Positions 22,801 through 33,985 of a stretch of 64,000 bases of DNA are shown in pieces (positions within the stretch are counted from its first letter, which is position 1; the number at the start of each line of letters is the position of its first letter). The notes beneath the pieces are model-generated. The model was given only the letters and a program-made list of their open reading frames with translations, had not been told where the DNA came from and did no database searches. A program made the translations under genes and the position numbers. The stretch lies in contig JAEQBH010003956.1 of the NCBI GenBank assembly GCA_016808115.1, positions 62,001 through 126,000 on the forward strand, written 5' to 3'. This DNA is from Tetrastigma voinierianum. Its lineage: Eukaryota; Streptophyta; Magnoliopsida; Vitales; Vitaceae.

Positions 22801-24882
22801 AATAGAAGATTAAAAAAAATAATTATAATCTTTGACCAGGGGTGTTTACATGTATTATGGAAATTTAAGGATGAATTTACTAGGGAATCTTCTTCAGCTT
22901 GGACAATTCCTTCTGCATCTGTAAAGCTTTCTAGCTTGGCTAAAGCATCAAGGGACAGGCTTCCACTTTTTCCCAGCAGCTGATGTTGGTCCCCATCTGG
23001 TACTAGATTTTCCAGAAACTATGAGATCTGGTAATACTAACTCCCTTATTTTCATTTGTAGAAATTGAAGATACCTTGGTAGGAGCAGGTAGACTAGGGG
23101 CCAAAGAGTTCTCAGGTACAGGCCGTGGGGCCATGTTGAGTGGTTCTGGCGCAGCCCCCTTTAAACAAAAATAATAAAACAAATGAGTTCAGATACAAAT
23201 TTTCAAAAGGCTTTCACGATTAAAAACACCAACAAGAACAATGAGGTTGCAAAATCAGGATTCATGAATATCATGTTATACATGAACGAAAATCAACTGC
23301 ACATAAGAACCAAGAGAATTTTTCTTTTTTCCATTTTTAATATGCAAATACAACAAAGAAAGAATTGCCAAAACTTATAAGATAAAAATAAATAAATGAT
23401 AAGTGTTATCATCAAACAGTTCCACCATATAATCTTCATTGCAGGGGGCTAAATAATTACAGTTTTTCCAAAATGACAGGTTAATCATCACCTGCCCCTG
23501 AGCATGTATTTTAAGAATACAATTTTGTGAAAGCAATATTAGAAGAAGTGATCAGACAAACTTTAAAATTTAGAATTTACCACCTGTGCGCCATATAAAA
23601 AGCATTTACAATGTGAAAAATCCAACAAAAATAATTTTTTTCCCAAAATTGCAATGGTCACAAAAAGCAATCTGGTGATACAAACTGATTTCTTTACAAC
23701 CATGTGGATAAAATTGTAATGCACTAAAAAGATTAAGTACAAGTCACTGAATATTTCAAGCAGTCAACATAACTCATAATCATGGAAAATGGAAGAAATG
23801 ATATATCTGAGAAAACTAAGACCTGTATAGAAACAAGAGGTTGAATTCACATCAGTAGCACGCAATTTTTTCTATTATAAGAGTCTGTCGAGAAACATGA
23901 AATACAACTAAACAAATATTCTTTCTTACTTGAACATACTCAGGACTGGTGCAATCTTTATTCTAATCATTTTCATACAGACTAGATTTTCTTCCAGAGA
24001 CTAAAATGTCAGTTGAACCAGCTAATATCAAGGGAAAAAATATCTGGACGCGCCCAGATAAACCCTTAAAGTACCACCAATGGCGCACACGGTTCAGCAA
24101 CATGGCTCAGAATTCAAACGTAATTCTAATTGAAACAAAGAACAATAAATAAAAAAAATTCACACTCTTCCATTATGAGATGTAACAACAAATAAGTTAA
24201 GGCAGATTTTGGAAATCACATTCCCAATTGAACCACTCCCATTAGATGCGGCATTACCAAGCTCCTCACTCTCTTCCTTTTCTTTATATTTTTCTCATCA
24301 AATTCAGAGATTCTTAACTTCGTCAAGATCCTTCCAAATCTTCTTCCTAACTCTATCCTCGAACTTCCCTTCCTTTCTGCTCGACTCCATTCCATTCATT
24401 CGCATCCTCAACCTTATCCTCGAATCGCCTCCTCTCCCTCTCCTCCACGGAAACCCTAATCCTCTTCTCACCGCCATCACCCCTATCCTCACTCTCCCCG
24501 CGCTCTTTCCTCTTATGCGAATACGGCGAATCATGAGACCTAGACCTCTCCCTCTCCTCCTGCTTCACCTCTTCACGTAGCAGTCCCATTCCTCTACCTC
24601 CTCCGTGCGATCTCTCGCGCTTCAATCCCTGATCGGGAGGACGATGGTGATCGGCGTCGCGGTGCTTACTATCGTCTCTAGGAAGAACGTTTGTCGCTTC
24701 GGTGCTTCCATCCCCGCGCTGCGGTGATGGCGGGGTGATCTTCATCGTCTTCCCGGAACGGTGCTTGTGATCCTCGATGTTATGGCTGCTCACGATTCTC
24801 ACGATCACGATCCTATGATCTTGTGAGTCTCTACTTCCGCCTGCTCGATTTCTTGTCTTTCTCTTTCAGAAGGCCTATCCAT
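19806..24882 (-). CDS. PRP3: U4/U6 snRNP protein PRP3 (RDM16 orthologue), six exons, many small frameshifts
   Basis: Splicing factor of the U4/U6 and tri-snRNP in the nucleus; the Arabidopsis orthologue RDM16 also affects RNA-directed DNA methylation (established). Exons on the minus strand: 1, ATG at 24,882 to about 24,215 (Arg/Glu/Ser-rich N-terminus); 2, 23,158-22,881 (VSSISTNENKGVSITRS, DALAK); 3, 22,758-22,294 (GASSSSVGKP, then AQELA); 4, 21,985-21,803 (start of the PRP3 domain, MNFQFVEEGKWS); 5, about 21,715-21,560 (INPNLIEVSERVIIKEKPKD, EVEWW); 6, 20,672-19,806 (HSGTYGDI, RPIEPPAEPAPP, then the C-terminal DUF1115-type domain with ETIVSVYKINDLSHPQT and GHYWDLAV, ending FSDDQI-stop). GT/AG borders fit for exons 2-6; the exon 1 end and exon 5 start are approximate. 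Reading needs many 1-2 base corrections, several at homopolymers, so this is either a decaying copy or a real gene in noisy sequence. Retained introns exclude a processed pseudogene. Confidence 0.9.
21208..21388. repeat. 97-bp tandem duplication in the last PRP3 intron
   Basis: CTACAAAACTTTTAACATAG starts at 21,208 and again at 21,305. Both copies continue through GCAGATCTTATTT and AAGATCATCCAGGTTT. The second copy carries a short extra CTGGGCCAC-type block. A GCGGCCGC octamer sits at the junction (21,293-21,300). Confidence 0.85.
22143..22330 (-). repeat. Duplicated exon edge in PRP3 intron 3
   Basis: The end of exon 3 encodes a PKLNNLSTL-like stretch (around 22,295-22,325). A second, in-frame version, MPKLNNFSSL, lies about 150 bp further on the minus strand (22,150-22,178), inside the following intron. 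Both are followed on that strand by ATC/CATCATC-rich DNA. This looks like a partial local duplication of the exon end. Confidence 0.55.
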
Positions 24883-24884
24883 TC

Positions 24885-24892
24885 TAGGGTTT
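24885..24892 (-). promoter_or_regulatory. Telo-box in the PRP3 5' leader
   Basis: Minus-strand AAACCCTA ends 3 bp before the start codon at 24,882. Telo-boxes are common in the leaders of plant housekeeping and RNA-processing genes, which supports both the gene call and the start choice. Confidence 0.6.
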
Positions 24893-24932
24893 CGCAAGAA
24901 CACACACTCGAGAGAGCGAGCTTTCCTCTTCC

Positions 24933-24952
24933 CCTCTCTCTCTCTCTCTCTG
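24933..24952 (-). promoter_or_regulatory. GA/CT microsatellite in the PRP3 leader or promoter
   Basis: Plus-strand CT repeat of about 20 bp, GA on the gene strand, about 55 bp upstream of the start codon. CT/GA tracts are common near plant transcription starts. Further GAGAGAG lies at 24,910-24,916. Confidence 0.55.
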
Positions 24953-26129
24953 TGGAAACCTCTTAAGAAATGAAAGGTGCAGCGATAATTTTCTTAAGAA
25001 GTATTTGTTTAAAAAACCTCAAATTAATTTAAAATTGTAAATCTAACATTCCATGTTTTTTTTTCTTAAAAATTAACTCATTTCGAACAAAAATTGGCCA
25101 AACCAATTAATTACATTGTTTTAAAAAAAATAAAGAATATTTCTATAAAAACAATGAGGCATTTTTGTTAAAATGAGGCAAAAAGTTATTAAAATAAAAT
25201 TAAGTTTTCGAAATAAGATTTCCAATCTTAATCGAATTAAATTAATACTTTAAATAGGTACAATATTTTCAATTTTGTCTATCAAGAGATAATTATTTAG
25301 CTAAGTTAGTATAGGCACTGAGTTCAGAGTCCACAAAAACTTAGCTTCAATAGGTGAAAGATTGTGATTGAGTTGGAGTTAGGGGTATAAACATGTCAAA
25401 GTTACTCGAATTTGACTTTTAGAATAATTAAACTTAACTTAGAATACACGAATTCAACTCGTAGTTAATCGAATTGAGCTCGAACTCAAATATCACAACA
25501 CCCAATTCAAATTGCTTACGCTTTACTATTTTATTATTTATTAAATTATATTTATACTCTCACTGTATAAATAATCATAAAATCTTATATCTCTTATTAA
25601 ATTTAAATTCAATCGAGCTTAATCAAATCGGGTTTGAGTATAATATTTATTAATTTTTTAATTAATTCGAGATTTGTAAAGTTAACTTCAAGTAACTCAA
25701 CTATTTTTCGAGTAAGTTTCAAACATTTCAAAAAAAACTCGATTGAATTTGAATTGAGTTTCGAAGCCTTTGAAGTTTCAGTTTACTTTTAATCGAGCCA
25801 CATTAGACAACCCGATTACACCCTTATGTTACATCCCTATCTTAAACAATATCAATTCAAACTTACCCATCGAGCATCAATCCAAGCCCAGATGCGAGCT
25901 AAAGAAAAGTTTAAGGCGTGTTCAAAATGGAGAGATGGTCAGGGCCACTATGCTTAACCAAAGCGCTGAAATGTTCCCCATGAACGCAATCATTTCTATC
26001 AGAGTTTTATCGTTCTCGCCATCCACATCCCGACTGGTCAGCACTACGATACAGATGCACTTAAAGATGATTACATGGTACGACGAGACAACTCAAGACA
26101 TCTCATGGCTTGACATAAAAAAAAGAAAG
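24953..26129. other. Intergenic DNA upstream of PRP3
   Basis: AT-rich spacer with one possible MITE (25,380-25,826). The frame at 25,770-26,132 has no recognisable domain. The last 200 bases may already belong to the LINE that follows. Confidence 0.4.
25380..25826. mobile_element. Possible MITE (hAT-like ends)
   Basis: Ends TAGGGGTATAAAC and, at the right, GATTACACCCTTA, which are inverted with 10 of 13 matches. The interior is rich in TCGAGCTCGAA-like words. I see no matching 8-bp target duplication, so the boundaries and class are tentative. Confidence 0.3.
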
Positions 26130-26792
26130 TGATTAAAAGACGGAGGCGACAGGACCACCGAGTTTGACAGGGAGATGAAGAAATTGGTATGGAATGTGAC
26201 GGATAAGGGAAGGAAAAAAGATGGAGCCCTAGGGAAGGGGGTTAAGGCTTCATCACGTATGTCATGAAGATAAAATCATATGTCTCGAACGCTGGCTGGG
26301 CGAATGATGCGGCTAAAAGGAAAGTGATTAAGGCTTTCATCAAGATGCAAAGGGTGGATGTTGTTTGTCTACAAGAAACAAAATTCAACAAAGTTTCAGC
26401 TGTATTGGACAAAGTTTAAAGTGTGGCGTATCTTATACGGGTAAATGAAGAGAGAGGGTGCCTCTGGGCATAGTTATCTTAGTGGGATTCTCTGTGTTAA
26501 AGTCAGTTGGCCAAGGTAGCTGGGTCAATCACAAAGGTCTTGCGATTCAAATTCTTATTGATGACTGTAGTTGGGTTTTCATGGGGATTTATGGTCCTAT
26601 TGCCTATGGGATTAGGGAACATCTCTAGGATGAGCTAGGAGCTATAAGAGGTTTATGGAGTGATCCATGGTGCATTGGAGGGGACTTTAACATTACAAGA
26701 TTTCCAATTGAACATAATAGGGAAGGTAGGATTATGGGCTCAATGAGGCGTTTCTCCAAGGTCATAGATGACTTGCAGTTGAAAGATTTCCC
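26130..26792 (+). mobile_element. L1-type LINE, endonuclease domain (left part)
   Basis: Decayed LINE ORF2. From 26,264 it reads MKIKSYVSNAGW, then KRKVIKAFIKMQRVDVVCLQ with the ET that completes the metal-binding QET motif of APE-type endonucleases. After frame changes come VFMGIYGP, RGLWSDPWCIGGDFNITRFP (GDFN motif) and KVIDDLQLKDFP. The last codons run straight into the LTR that starts at 26,793 and resume beyond 32,552. It is split by that insertion and carries stops. Confidence 0.82.
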
Positions 26793-27487
26793 TGTCACGC
26801 CCCTACCCCGCCTAGGTAAAGAGAGGGGGCGCGGCAGAGGATTGGGACTCTTTAACCTGCTTTCCTAACCTTGGTGGGCCCATTTCATATATAATCTCAT
26901 AATGAAATAAAAGTTGTAAAATTATGACCATAGTGGTGTTTAAAATGTCATGTACATATACATGCCCGATTTACTTATACTTACACAAACTCCACTATCA
27001 CAAAAACTTTTACATTTACATTCTCAAACCAAAAAATCAAAACCTACATTGTGACTCCTTATCATAGGTCATTCCCGGCTACACGCGTAATAATTCCTGA
27101 TGTCCCAAGACTTACACTATTAAAAGACCCGCTAAGCTCATAACTTCAAGAGGAAAAGAGATATCGTATACGACCACTGCTCATTCACGACATAGATACG
27201 TATAACATAATGCATATGTTCGAGTTTACGTATAACCTAATTCTATAACAAAGTTTTCATATTCAGAACATAGATCTTGTACCGAAGGTACCCATAGGTA
27301 CAATAAAGAACAAAGAAGAATTGATTACTTATGCTTTCCTATTGTTCATTATTCATATTCTTATCATATAAATGTTTCACACATCATTTTTGTTCGTGAT
27401 GTTTTTCATAAACGCCAAGACGTGATGTATCAAGAATAATGAATTTATAGGGACATGTAACAATAGGTAAATTCGAACGATGATACA

Positions 27488-30400
27488 TGTAACACTCCAA
27501 AATATACCCTAAAAGAGCTTTCGACATGTTTAGTGTATTTTGTAAGATAATTTAAATGCTTTATAGCTTAAATGCCAAAACACTAAACGGTAGACTTAAA
27601 TTTACAAGACTTAAGGACAAAATTGTAATTGGTCCAAAAAGGGGCTTAAAAGTCATAATTTGAAAAGACTATGGGCCAAAATACAATTTTGGGAACTTGG
27701 AATACAAATAGTCAAACATGGAGGGACCTTTTTGCAATAAAAGGAAAATTTTAATATAAAAGAAAATGAGATCAAAAATGTCTCATTTTGGTCTCACATT
27801 TGAGAGCTCAAGCCGTGAAGGCCAAAGGGAAGAAGAGAGAAGAAGAGGAAGAAGAGGGAGGAGCCAAAAGGTATGGAATTTTTGTATGGATGCTTGACTT
27901 TGGTATGAATTTTATATGGAATTCTCAAGTTTTATAAGGTCCACGACTCAGACACAGGAAACATTCTTCAAACCTACGGGTTGTTAGGATTACATCCCCA
28001 AATCCAAAGTTTTCTCAAAGTATGGTTGCTAAAATTCTAATGGCACAAGATTGGTAAGAAATCCTCATTTTGAGGAGGGATTCATGTAGATTGTGTTGGG
28101 CTTTACAACAAACCCTAAGTAACCTTTTATATCATTTATGTAATGGTTATAAACTCATAATATAGTCGTTTTCTGGGAGTGAACAAGATAAAGTTTGACC
28201 ATGACAGAAAGTGTATGAAAATGAGAAAATACACATTCGGCATTTTCGGTGAAGGCACCGGTACACCTTGAGCCTCGTACCGGTACACTTTGCCCTCGTC
28301 ATTGCCAACTGGTACCCCAGACACATTAGACCTCGCACCACACCCTGTTCTGTTTTTCCTATTTCGACCAGTTTTCGTATTCTGACCATAACTTGCTCAT
28401 TTCTAATCCGATTTGAGTGATTCAAGTTGTTGGTTAAAATAGACTTCAAGTAGAACCAAACCTATAGAAATAGGCATCGTCAAATTCTAACTCTAAGTGG
28501 CCCAAAAATTCACTCAAAGTGGGGTCATGTGCAAGCCAATTCCTGCATCAGATTTGATCATAGAGTAGTTCAAATTGTTTTGAACGTAACTTGAGTTCCT
28601 GGGTGTCTCGATTGGGTGATTCCACTGAGATGAACCCTAGCACCTTAGCTTTAAGGGAGTACAAGAACCAGTGTCAAATATGGAGACAAGGCACTGGAAA
28701 CGAATATTGCAAACTGGTCTCAGAAAATCGATAAACCGACTAGTTGGCATGAAAATGCCATAACTTGAGTTTGGATGATCCGATTGGATTGATTCCAATT
28801 TCTAAGTAAAGTTGATTCTTCAAGGAACAAGAATACATGACTGATGTGTGAATACGTAAGTATTCCTATATAAGTATATGAAATGTCATATGTAAGAGGC
28901 ATGAAATAAGGAAAGTATAGGAAATGCGATATAAATACGTTCATGAAACATTTAATTTGATATGAAACACGAAAAATTAATCGAAATATGAAATACAACA
29001 TGAATATGAAAAATAAAATGTCATGATCACAGAATGTGATTAATAAAGGTTATAAGTCTCCAAAGACATATGACAATATAACTATTCAGACCGCGAACTT
29101 AATGAGCGGACGCCCCGTTGCGCTTCCGTGACTCGCGGCTTCTGGCGACTCCCCGGGCTGGGTGCTATGGCACTCGGGCCGCTGTGGTTAGCCACGTTTT
29201 GATTGGTGTAAGGCTCCTGGCGGTGCTACGACCTCTGTTGCATGGCGAGCACGTCACGATTGGTGCTCGGCACTCTCTTTGGTCTTCTGACGCTCTGTTA
29301 TTGTACCTTTGGGTACTTATTATCTGCGTCTACTCACATTTACTTATAATTGGTGCAGGTAGTGAACAGACATATGATAAAACGAATAATGAATAAAGTA
29401 AAGATCTGAATGTATCACCATATTGAGTGAAGTGCAGCCAATTTTCACGAATACTCCTACGTATTTGATTAGGATTACGTGGTACCTCACAGTACTCATG
29501 TATCTTATTAAGTTGCATTGGGTACCTACGGGTACTCCTGTATCACGATAAGTTAAATAGTACCCATGGTACTCGTATCGATAAAGTAAGTTAAGTTATT
29601 AATATAAGTATAAGTCCCGATTAGTACTGCGGAGTACCTCAGAAACAGTGTAACTCTGAATATGGTTATGATTTAAATGATAATCTCTTTGTTATTGGAT
29701 ATGTTACGAATATGTATGAATCCGGTATATGTATGCATTTGTGATCAGGTATGCGCTGGACTAATGTTATATACGGGAAATGTCTGCGTAAGTCACGATC
29801 GACCTTGCGTGTGATATGATTGATGCATTGAGCTGTTGTACCTAAAGATTTACCTTCCATAAGAATAAGATCGTAAGAATGAGGTATACATGCGTAAGAC
29901 ATGTGGTCAAATACATGTCGGGGATTACGTAACACAGTATAAGATCCGTAGATAAGTATATAGCTCTTGTAAGACATGTATAAGATCTAAAATGCATGTA
30001 AAGTTACGTAATACCGATTATAAAGATCGTAAGATAGTGTACTCACAATAAGACATGAATAGAAGATACGAAATCGTATCTAAAGTTACGTAAAGACCGA
30101 TTATAAGTTATGGGCATGTATAAGTTCAGTAATAGCATGTATAGATCTAAAATACATGTATAAGTTAAGTAATGCACGTATAAGATCAGAAATACCGTAT
30201 GTAACTCAGAAATACCGATTATAAGTTAGTAAGACCAGGTATAAGTTTTGTGAGTACTTAAAGTGCCGATTATAAGAATAAGTTACCGCGATATCGATTA
30301 TCGTTCAAAGTAGAATTTCGATACCTACGGGTACCTCAGAAACAATTAAACTCCGTAGTATAAAAATAAGTTACCATGATATCGGGTATCGTTCAGTAAT

Positions 30401-31270
30401 TTTAAATGACTACGGGTACCTCCGAACAAGGGTAAACTCCGTAGTATAAGGATAAGTTCTATAACTCCTACGGGAGTCTTGAATAAACATAAGTATGTTA
30501 AGTATAAGTTCTGAATAAGTATAAGTTCTGTAACTCCTACGGGAGTCTTGAATAAACATAAGTCTGTTATAAGTATAAGTTAAGATAAGGATAGAGATTG
30601 GAATAAGGATAAGGATTACATTAACTCCTACGGGAGTCTTGAATAAACATAGAGTCACATTTATAAGTATAAGTTACGAATAAGGATAAGTTAGTAACTC
30701 CCTACGGAGTCCACGAATAAACATAAGTGCATTGAAAGTATAAGTTACGAATAAATTATAAGTTCTATAACTCCTACGGGAGTCTTGAATAAACATAAGT
30801 TTGTTATAAGCATAGGATTACGCAAGAATAAGATACGTAACTCTACGGAGATCGAATAAGTAAATAGCTTTGTTATAAGAAGAAATTATATTTCATTATA
30901 AGTTCATAATATAAATGCATGAAATTTATATTATACATTATTGTTTTATGCGTTAAATGTGTATCTTGCATAAGACATATGTTTGTAAGCGTAAAGCTTA
31001 GCGCGGGTTTTAATCAGGTGTAGGTGCAGGAGAAGACATTTGAAGACTTAGCATCTTCTTCGGGCCATCACCTTGGTAGGGGTTCCTTTACATGTATGCT
31101 CCGTAGCTACGATTTGTAATTGTAAGTGTAGTTTTTGTATAAGTGAATGAGACTCAGTATATGTATATAGATTTTGATGGACACCACTCCGGTGGTAGTT
31201 CTTTGATATGTATATGATATTTGGATTCTGTTATAAGATGTGGGCCATACCCACAGGTACAAGTTTGGCT
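27488..31270 (+). mobile_element. Second LTR-like insert (plus orientation), right end unresolved
   Basis: It starts TGTAACACTCC, closely similar to the minus-strand start of the surrounding LTR, followed by the same AAAATATACC-type leader. It contains three ~185-bp repeats around CATAACTTG and TCCGATT (28,390, 28,585, 28,750) and the palindromic array at 30.4-30.9 kb. A poly-A run is at 31,274-31,288. I could not find a matching target duplication, so the end given is a guess. Confidence 0.45.
30450..30870. repeat. Array of CTCCTACGGGAG palindromes
   Basis: CTCCTACGGGAG occurs at 30,465, 30,534, 30,625 and 30,771, with the variant CTCCCTACGGAG at 30,698. Each is followed by TCTTGAATAAACATA or a variant. 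Spacing is 69-91 bp, filled by AAGTATAAGTT-type words. Related GGTACCTACGGGTAC-type words lie upstream from 29,400. Confidence 0.85.
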
Positions 31271-31546
31271 TTAAAAAAAAAAAAAAAAGTCCCAGTATAT
31301 GGTCTCGCACCGAACTTTCGGTTGGTCCATGACTCGAATTCGGATGCAAAGGAATGAGTGTGATGTCTGATGCCCGAGCGAGAGCGTGCATGCCAGTAAC
31401 GAGGTGTCGTAGTACAGTCACGAGGCGTCGTCGCGAAACGAGGGCGTCACGCCCCGCGTAACGCGGAGGTCTTCGTATGCAATCTGAAGTGTCGTTGCTT
31501 GCGAAGCGTTCTGATAGATTATTGTCGATCTTGGAAACAAGCGTAC

Positions 31547-31548
<2 letters not shown>

Positions 31549-31604
<56 letters not shown>
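31549..31604. repeat. (AT)n microsatellite, about 56 bp
   Basis: Pure AT dinucleotide run. It creates frames of alternating Tyr-Ile on both strands that are not genes. Confidence 0.97.
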
Positions 31605-31609
<5 letters not shown>

Positions 31610-32552
31610 AGCTTGTTATTTTATTCTTATTCACACTAGCAAAGAAGGGCAAGAAACAATATTTGCCCAACGATAGGATCGCCGAAGGAGAAGCAAAGCA
31701 TTTTTCATATAACTTTTATACATATACGGACCCCTTTCATTCGGAATTAATGGAAGAACATAACAGAAATAGGGTTGCAAAATGGTACTTAGATATACCT
31801 GACTTGGAATGGTACTCTTTAAGTATCGATACTCTCAGCATCCTCTTGTTTAAAAACAACATTAGTGCGGTACTCAGCATCCTACGGATAGAAAACAGCT
31901 TTGAGTCTGGAGTACTCGATATCCTCGGGACTAACGACTTTGAGTGCGATACTCAACACCTACGATGTCGTCACGCGCTGCGATTTACTTGAAATAGCGA
32001 GTTTGCCTCTTTTCGAAATTTCCATCGAAACCCAAAACCCCGAAACCGACTCAAATAAACCACAAACTCGTCTTATACCCATTCAATGACATTTCTAATA
32101 GGACCTACACAACTTAGCAAAGAGGAAGTTAGGTTAATTTCCTAACCTTGATCTTTTTTATTTGAACAAACTCTCCACTCTTCTTCTTTTCATCCATAAT
32201 TTAGATCTCCCAAGCAATTAAGAAAAAATCACCAGAAGTCTCCTCCTCCTCCCAGTAGTAGCCACCCCAGTCAAGGGAGAAAAATGAGAACCTCTAAGGC
32301 CATGTTTGGTCTTATCCCATTTTTTTTTGGCTAAATTTTAGCTTTTGCAATTAAGTCCTCCAACTCTCATCTATTTGCAAATGAACTTATCTAAATTCCT
32401 ACAATAACATATAATCTTCTTGTTTTATGACCTTTAAGTCCTTAATTTGATAATTACCATTTTACCATTAGCACTTAAATTTAAAAAAATGAATTTGACT
32501 TTATTATACCCGAACATGTAATAAACTACTAAGGTATAATTTGGGGTGTGCA
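31605..32552 (-). repeat. Start portion of the reverse-oriented LTR
   Basis: Non-coding LTR sequence. Short repeats of the GGTACTCAGCATCCT type recur at about 31,830-31,890. The minus-strand start is at 32,552. Confidence 0.5.
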
Positions 32553-32917
32553 TTCCCCGGTTAGGGTGGCGGTTAAGCCCAGAAGGAGGTTTGCATGATG
32601 GAATGGCGGCGGACGGAGTTCTTAGTCTCCCAGAGTGGGACGTCTTTCACGGTGGAATGTAGATAGAGTATCTACCTAAACTGCCTCACAATCATTTTAT
32701 TTATTTTACTTGAGGGGAGGGGTTATCGAGGATTTGTCAAGGCCTGCTCGCTGATTCGAGAACATGCGGATTAAGGAGGGCTTCAAAGACCTAATCAGGG
32801 AATGGTGGAAGAGTTTTAAGTTCAAAGGGATAAGCAGTTATGTTCTGATGGAAAAACTTAAGGCCATAAAATTTTTGCTCAAAACTTAGAACAAAGATGT
32901 CTTTGGGAGGGTGGAGG
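32553..32917 (+). mobile_element. L1-type LINE, continuation of ORF2
   Basis: Resumes the LINE split at 26,792. After several frame changes it reads GFKDLIREWWKSFKFKGIS-like residues at about 32,770-32,830, then VLMEKLKAIKFLL and FGRVE. This is the segment between endonuclease and RT in plant L1 ORF2. It is cut again at 32,918 by an LTR. RT is not seen in this window. Confidence 0.75.
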
Positions 32918-33546
32918 TGTAACGTCCACAAAATAACCTTCTTGTTTTATTATTTTACTTTATAGTATTTTATGCCATTATTATTTTTTTCTTTTTTTAT
33001 TATTCTGGTGTTATGTTATTGGTTTGAGTGATAGAAATGATGATAAATAAAATTAATTAGAATAAGTAGAAGGACTAAATAAAAATGAAAAGAAAACCAA
33101 AATAAGATAGCCAAACAAGGCCTTGTAATGGATGAGAGGATAAGACCAAAAATTGGTCTTAGAATGGGTATTTTTCCCGTTTTGGAAAAGGGAGAGAGAC
33201 CTAGAGTTATGGGTTCTTGAAAATAGCCATTGTTGGTGATTGTTTTCCATTTGTTCAAAGTTTTTCAAGAAAAAAGAAGAAAAGGAGTGATTGAAAGGTT
33301 TTAAGAAGAAAGCGAAGGTATGGATTCTCACTTTTTTTGATTGTTAGGAAAGTCGACTCATTTTGATTTTATTTTGAAGAACCTAACTCTTCCATCTTTG
33401 GGTAATTTGTTCTTGAATTGGAGTTGTATTGCTTTGGATTGTTTTTGTTTGGCTTGTGAAGTCTTAAAAACTAAGAAGTGTAAAAAGAGATGTATAGGTT
33501 TTGAAGGAAATTGTTGTCGAAGTTATTTTTTCTAAAACCCATGTTT

Positions 33547-33985
33547 TTGTTTTGGCCATAACTTGGCCTCTTGGGATCAGTTCAATTTGAGATGGTGCAT
33601 AAGAATCATGGCTGAAATTTATAAAGAAATAGAGACTAAACGGAGTCCGGAAAAGAGTAGCTATGTTGGTGTTTCCGAGATGGACCAAAATAGAGTCTAG
33701 AAACAGGAAGATTTCTAGGTTGTGTCATGTTTTTGTTTTGGCCATAACTTTGCCATTAGTCATCCAAATTGAGTGATTCCATTTGGAAAAGAACCTTAAG
33801 AGGTAAAAATACAAAAGTATAGAAGGTACGAAAACAAACGACCACTAGTTCTATTTTTATCTTGGAAGTGAAAATCTGTGGTGAAATTTGTTGGGTTATC
33901 CTCTGTTTTTTGTACAGTTTTGGTGTTTTAGCCATAAGTTAAGTTGTAATGATCCAAATGAGATGATTCCAATTTATACTGAAAA
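33547..33985 (+). repeat. Three ~188-bp minisatellite units in the Tekay-like LTR
   Basis: GCCATAACTT-type words followed by ATCCAAATTGAGTGATTCC-type words recur at 33,554, 33,740 and 33,930, a spacing of 186-190 bp. Confidence 0.75.

Larger units (their letters stand above)
26788..32557 (-). mobile_element. Reverse-oriented gypsy-type LTR inserted in the LINE, itself interrupted
   Basis: The unit 26,793-32,552 has canonical outer ends (TGTCACGCCCC at left, GGGGTGTGCA at right) and a 5-bp duplication TTCCC (26,788-26,792 and 32,553-32,557). Removing it restores the LINE reading. On the minus strand it starts TGCACACCCC and ends GGGGCGTGACA, like Tekay-type LTRs. No gag or pol is found, so it is best seen as a solo LTR. 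A second plus-oriented LTR beginning TGTAACACTCC interrupts it at 27,488. Confidence 0.75.

Noticed and set aside
24209..24580. Plus-strand 123-residue frame with Leu/Pro-rich sequence
   Set aside because: Antisense of PRP3 exon 1; composition mirrors the Arg/Glu-rich coding strand.
19806..24882. PRP3 as a processed pseudogene
   Set aside because: Introns with GT/AG borders are retained, so it did not arise by reverse transcription of mRNA.
31274..31288. Poly-A run as the tail of a LINE or retrogene
   Set aside because: No coding sequence or target duplication is associated with it.
31107..31992. Long frames on both strands with alternating Tyr-Ile
   Set aside because: They are produced by the AT microsatellite at 31,549-31,604 and have no recognisable flanking domain.
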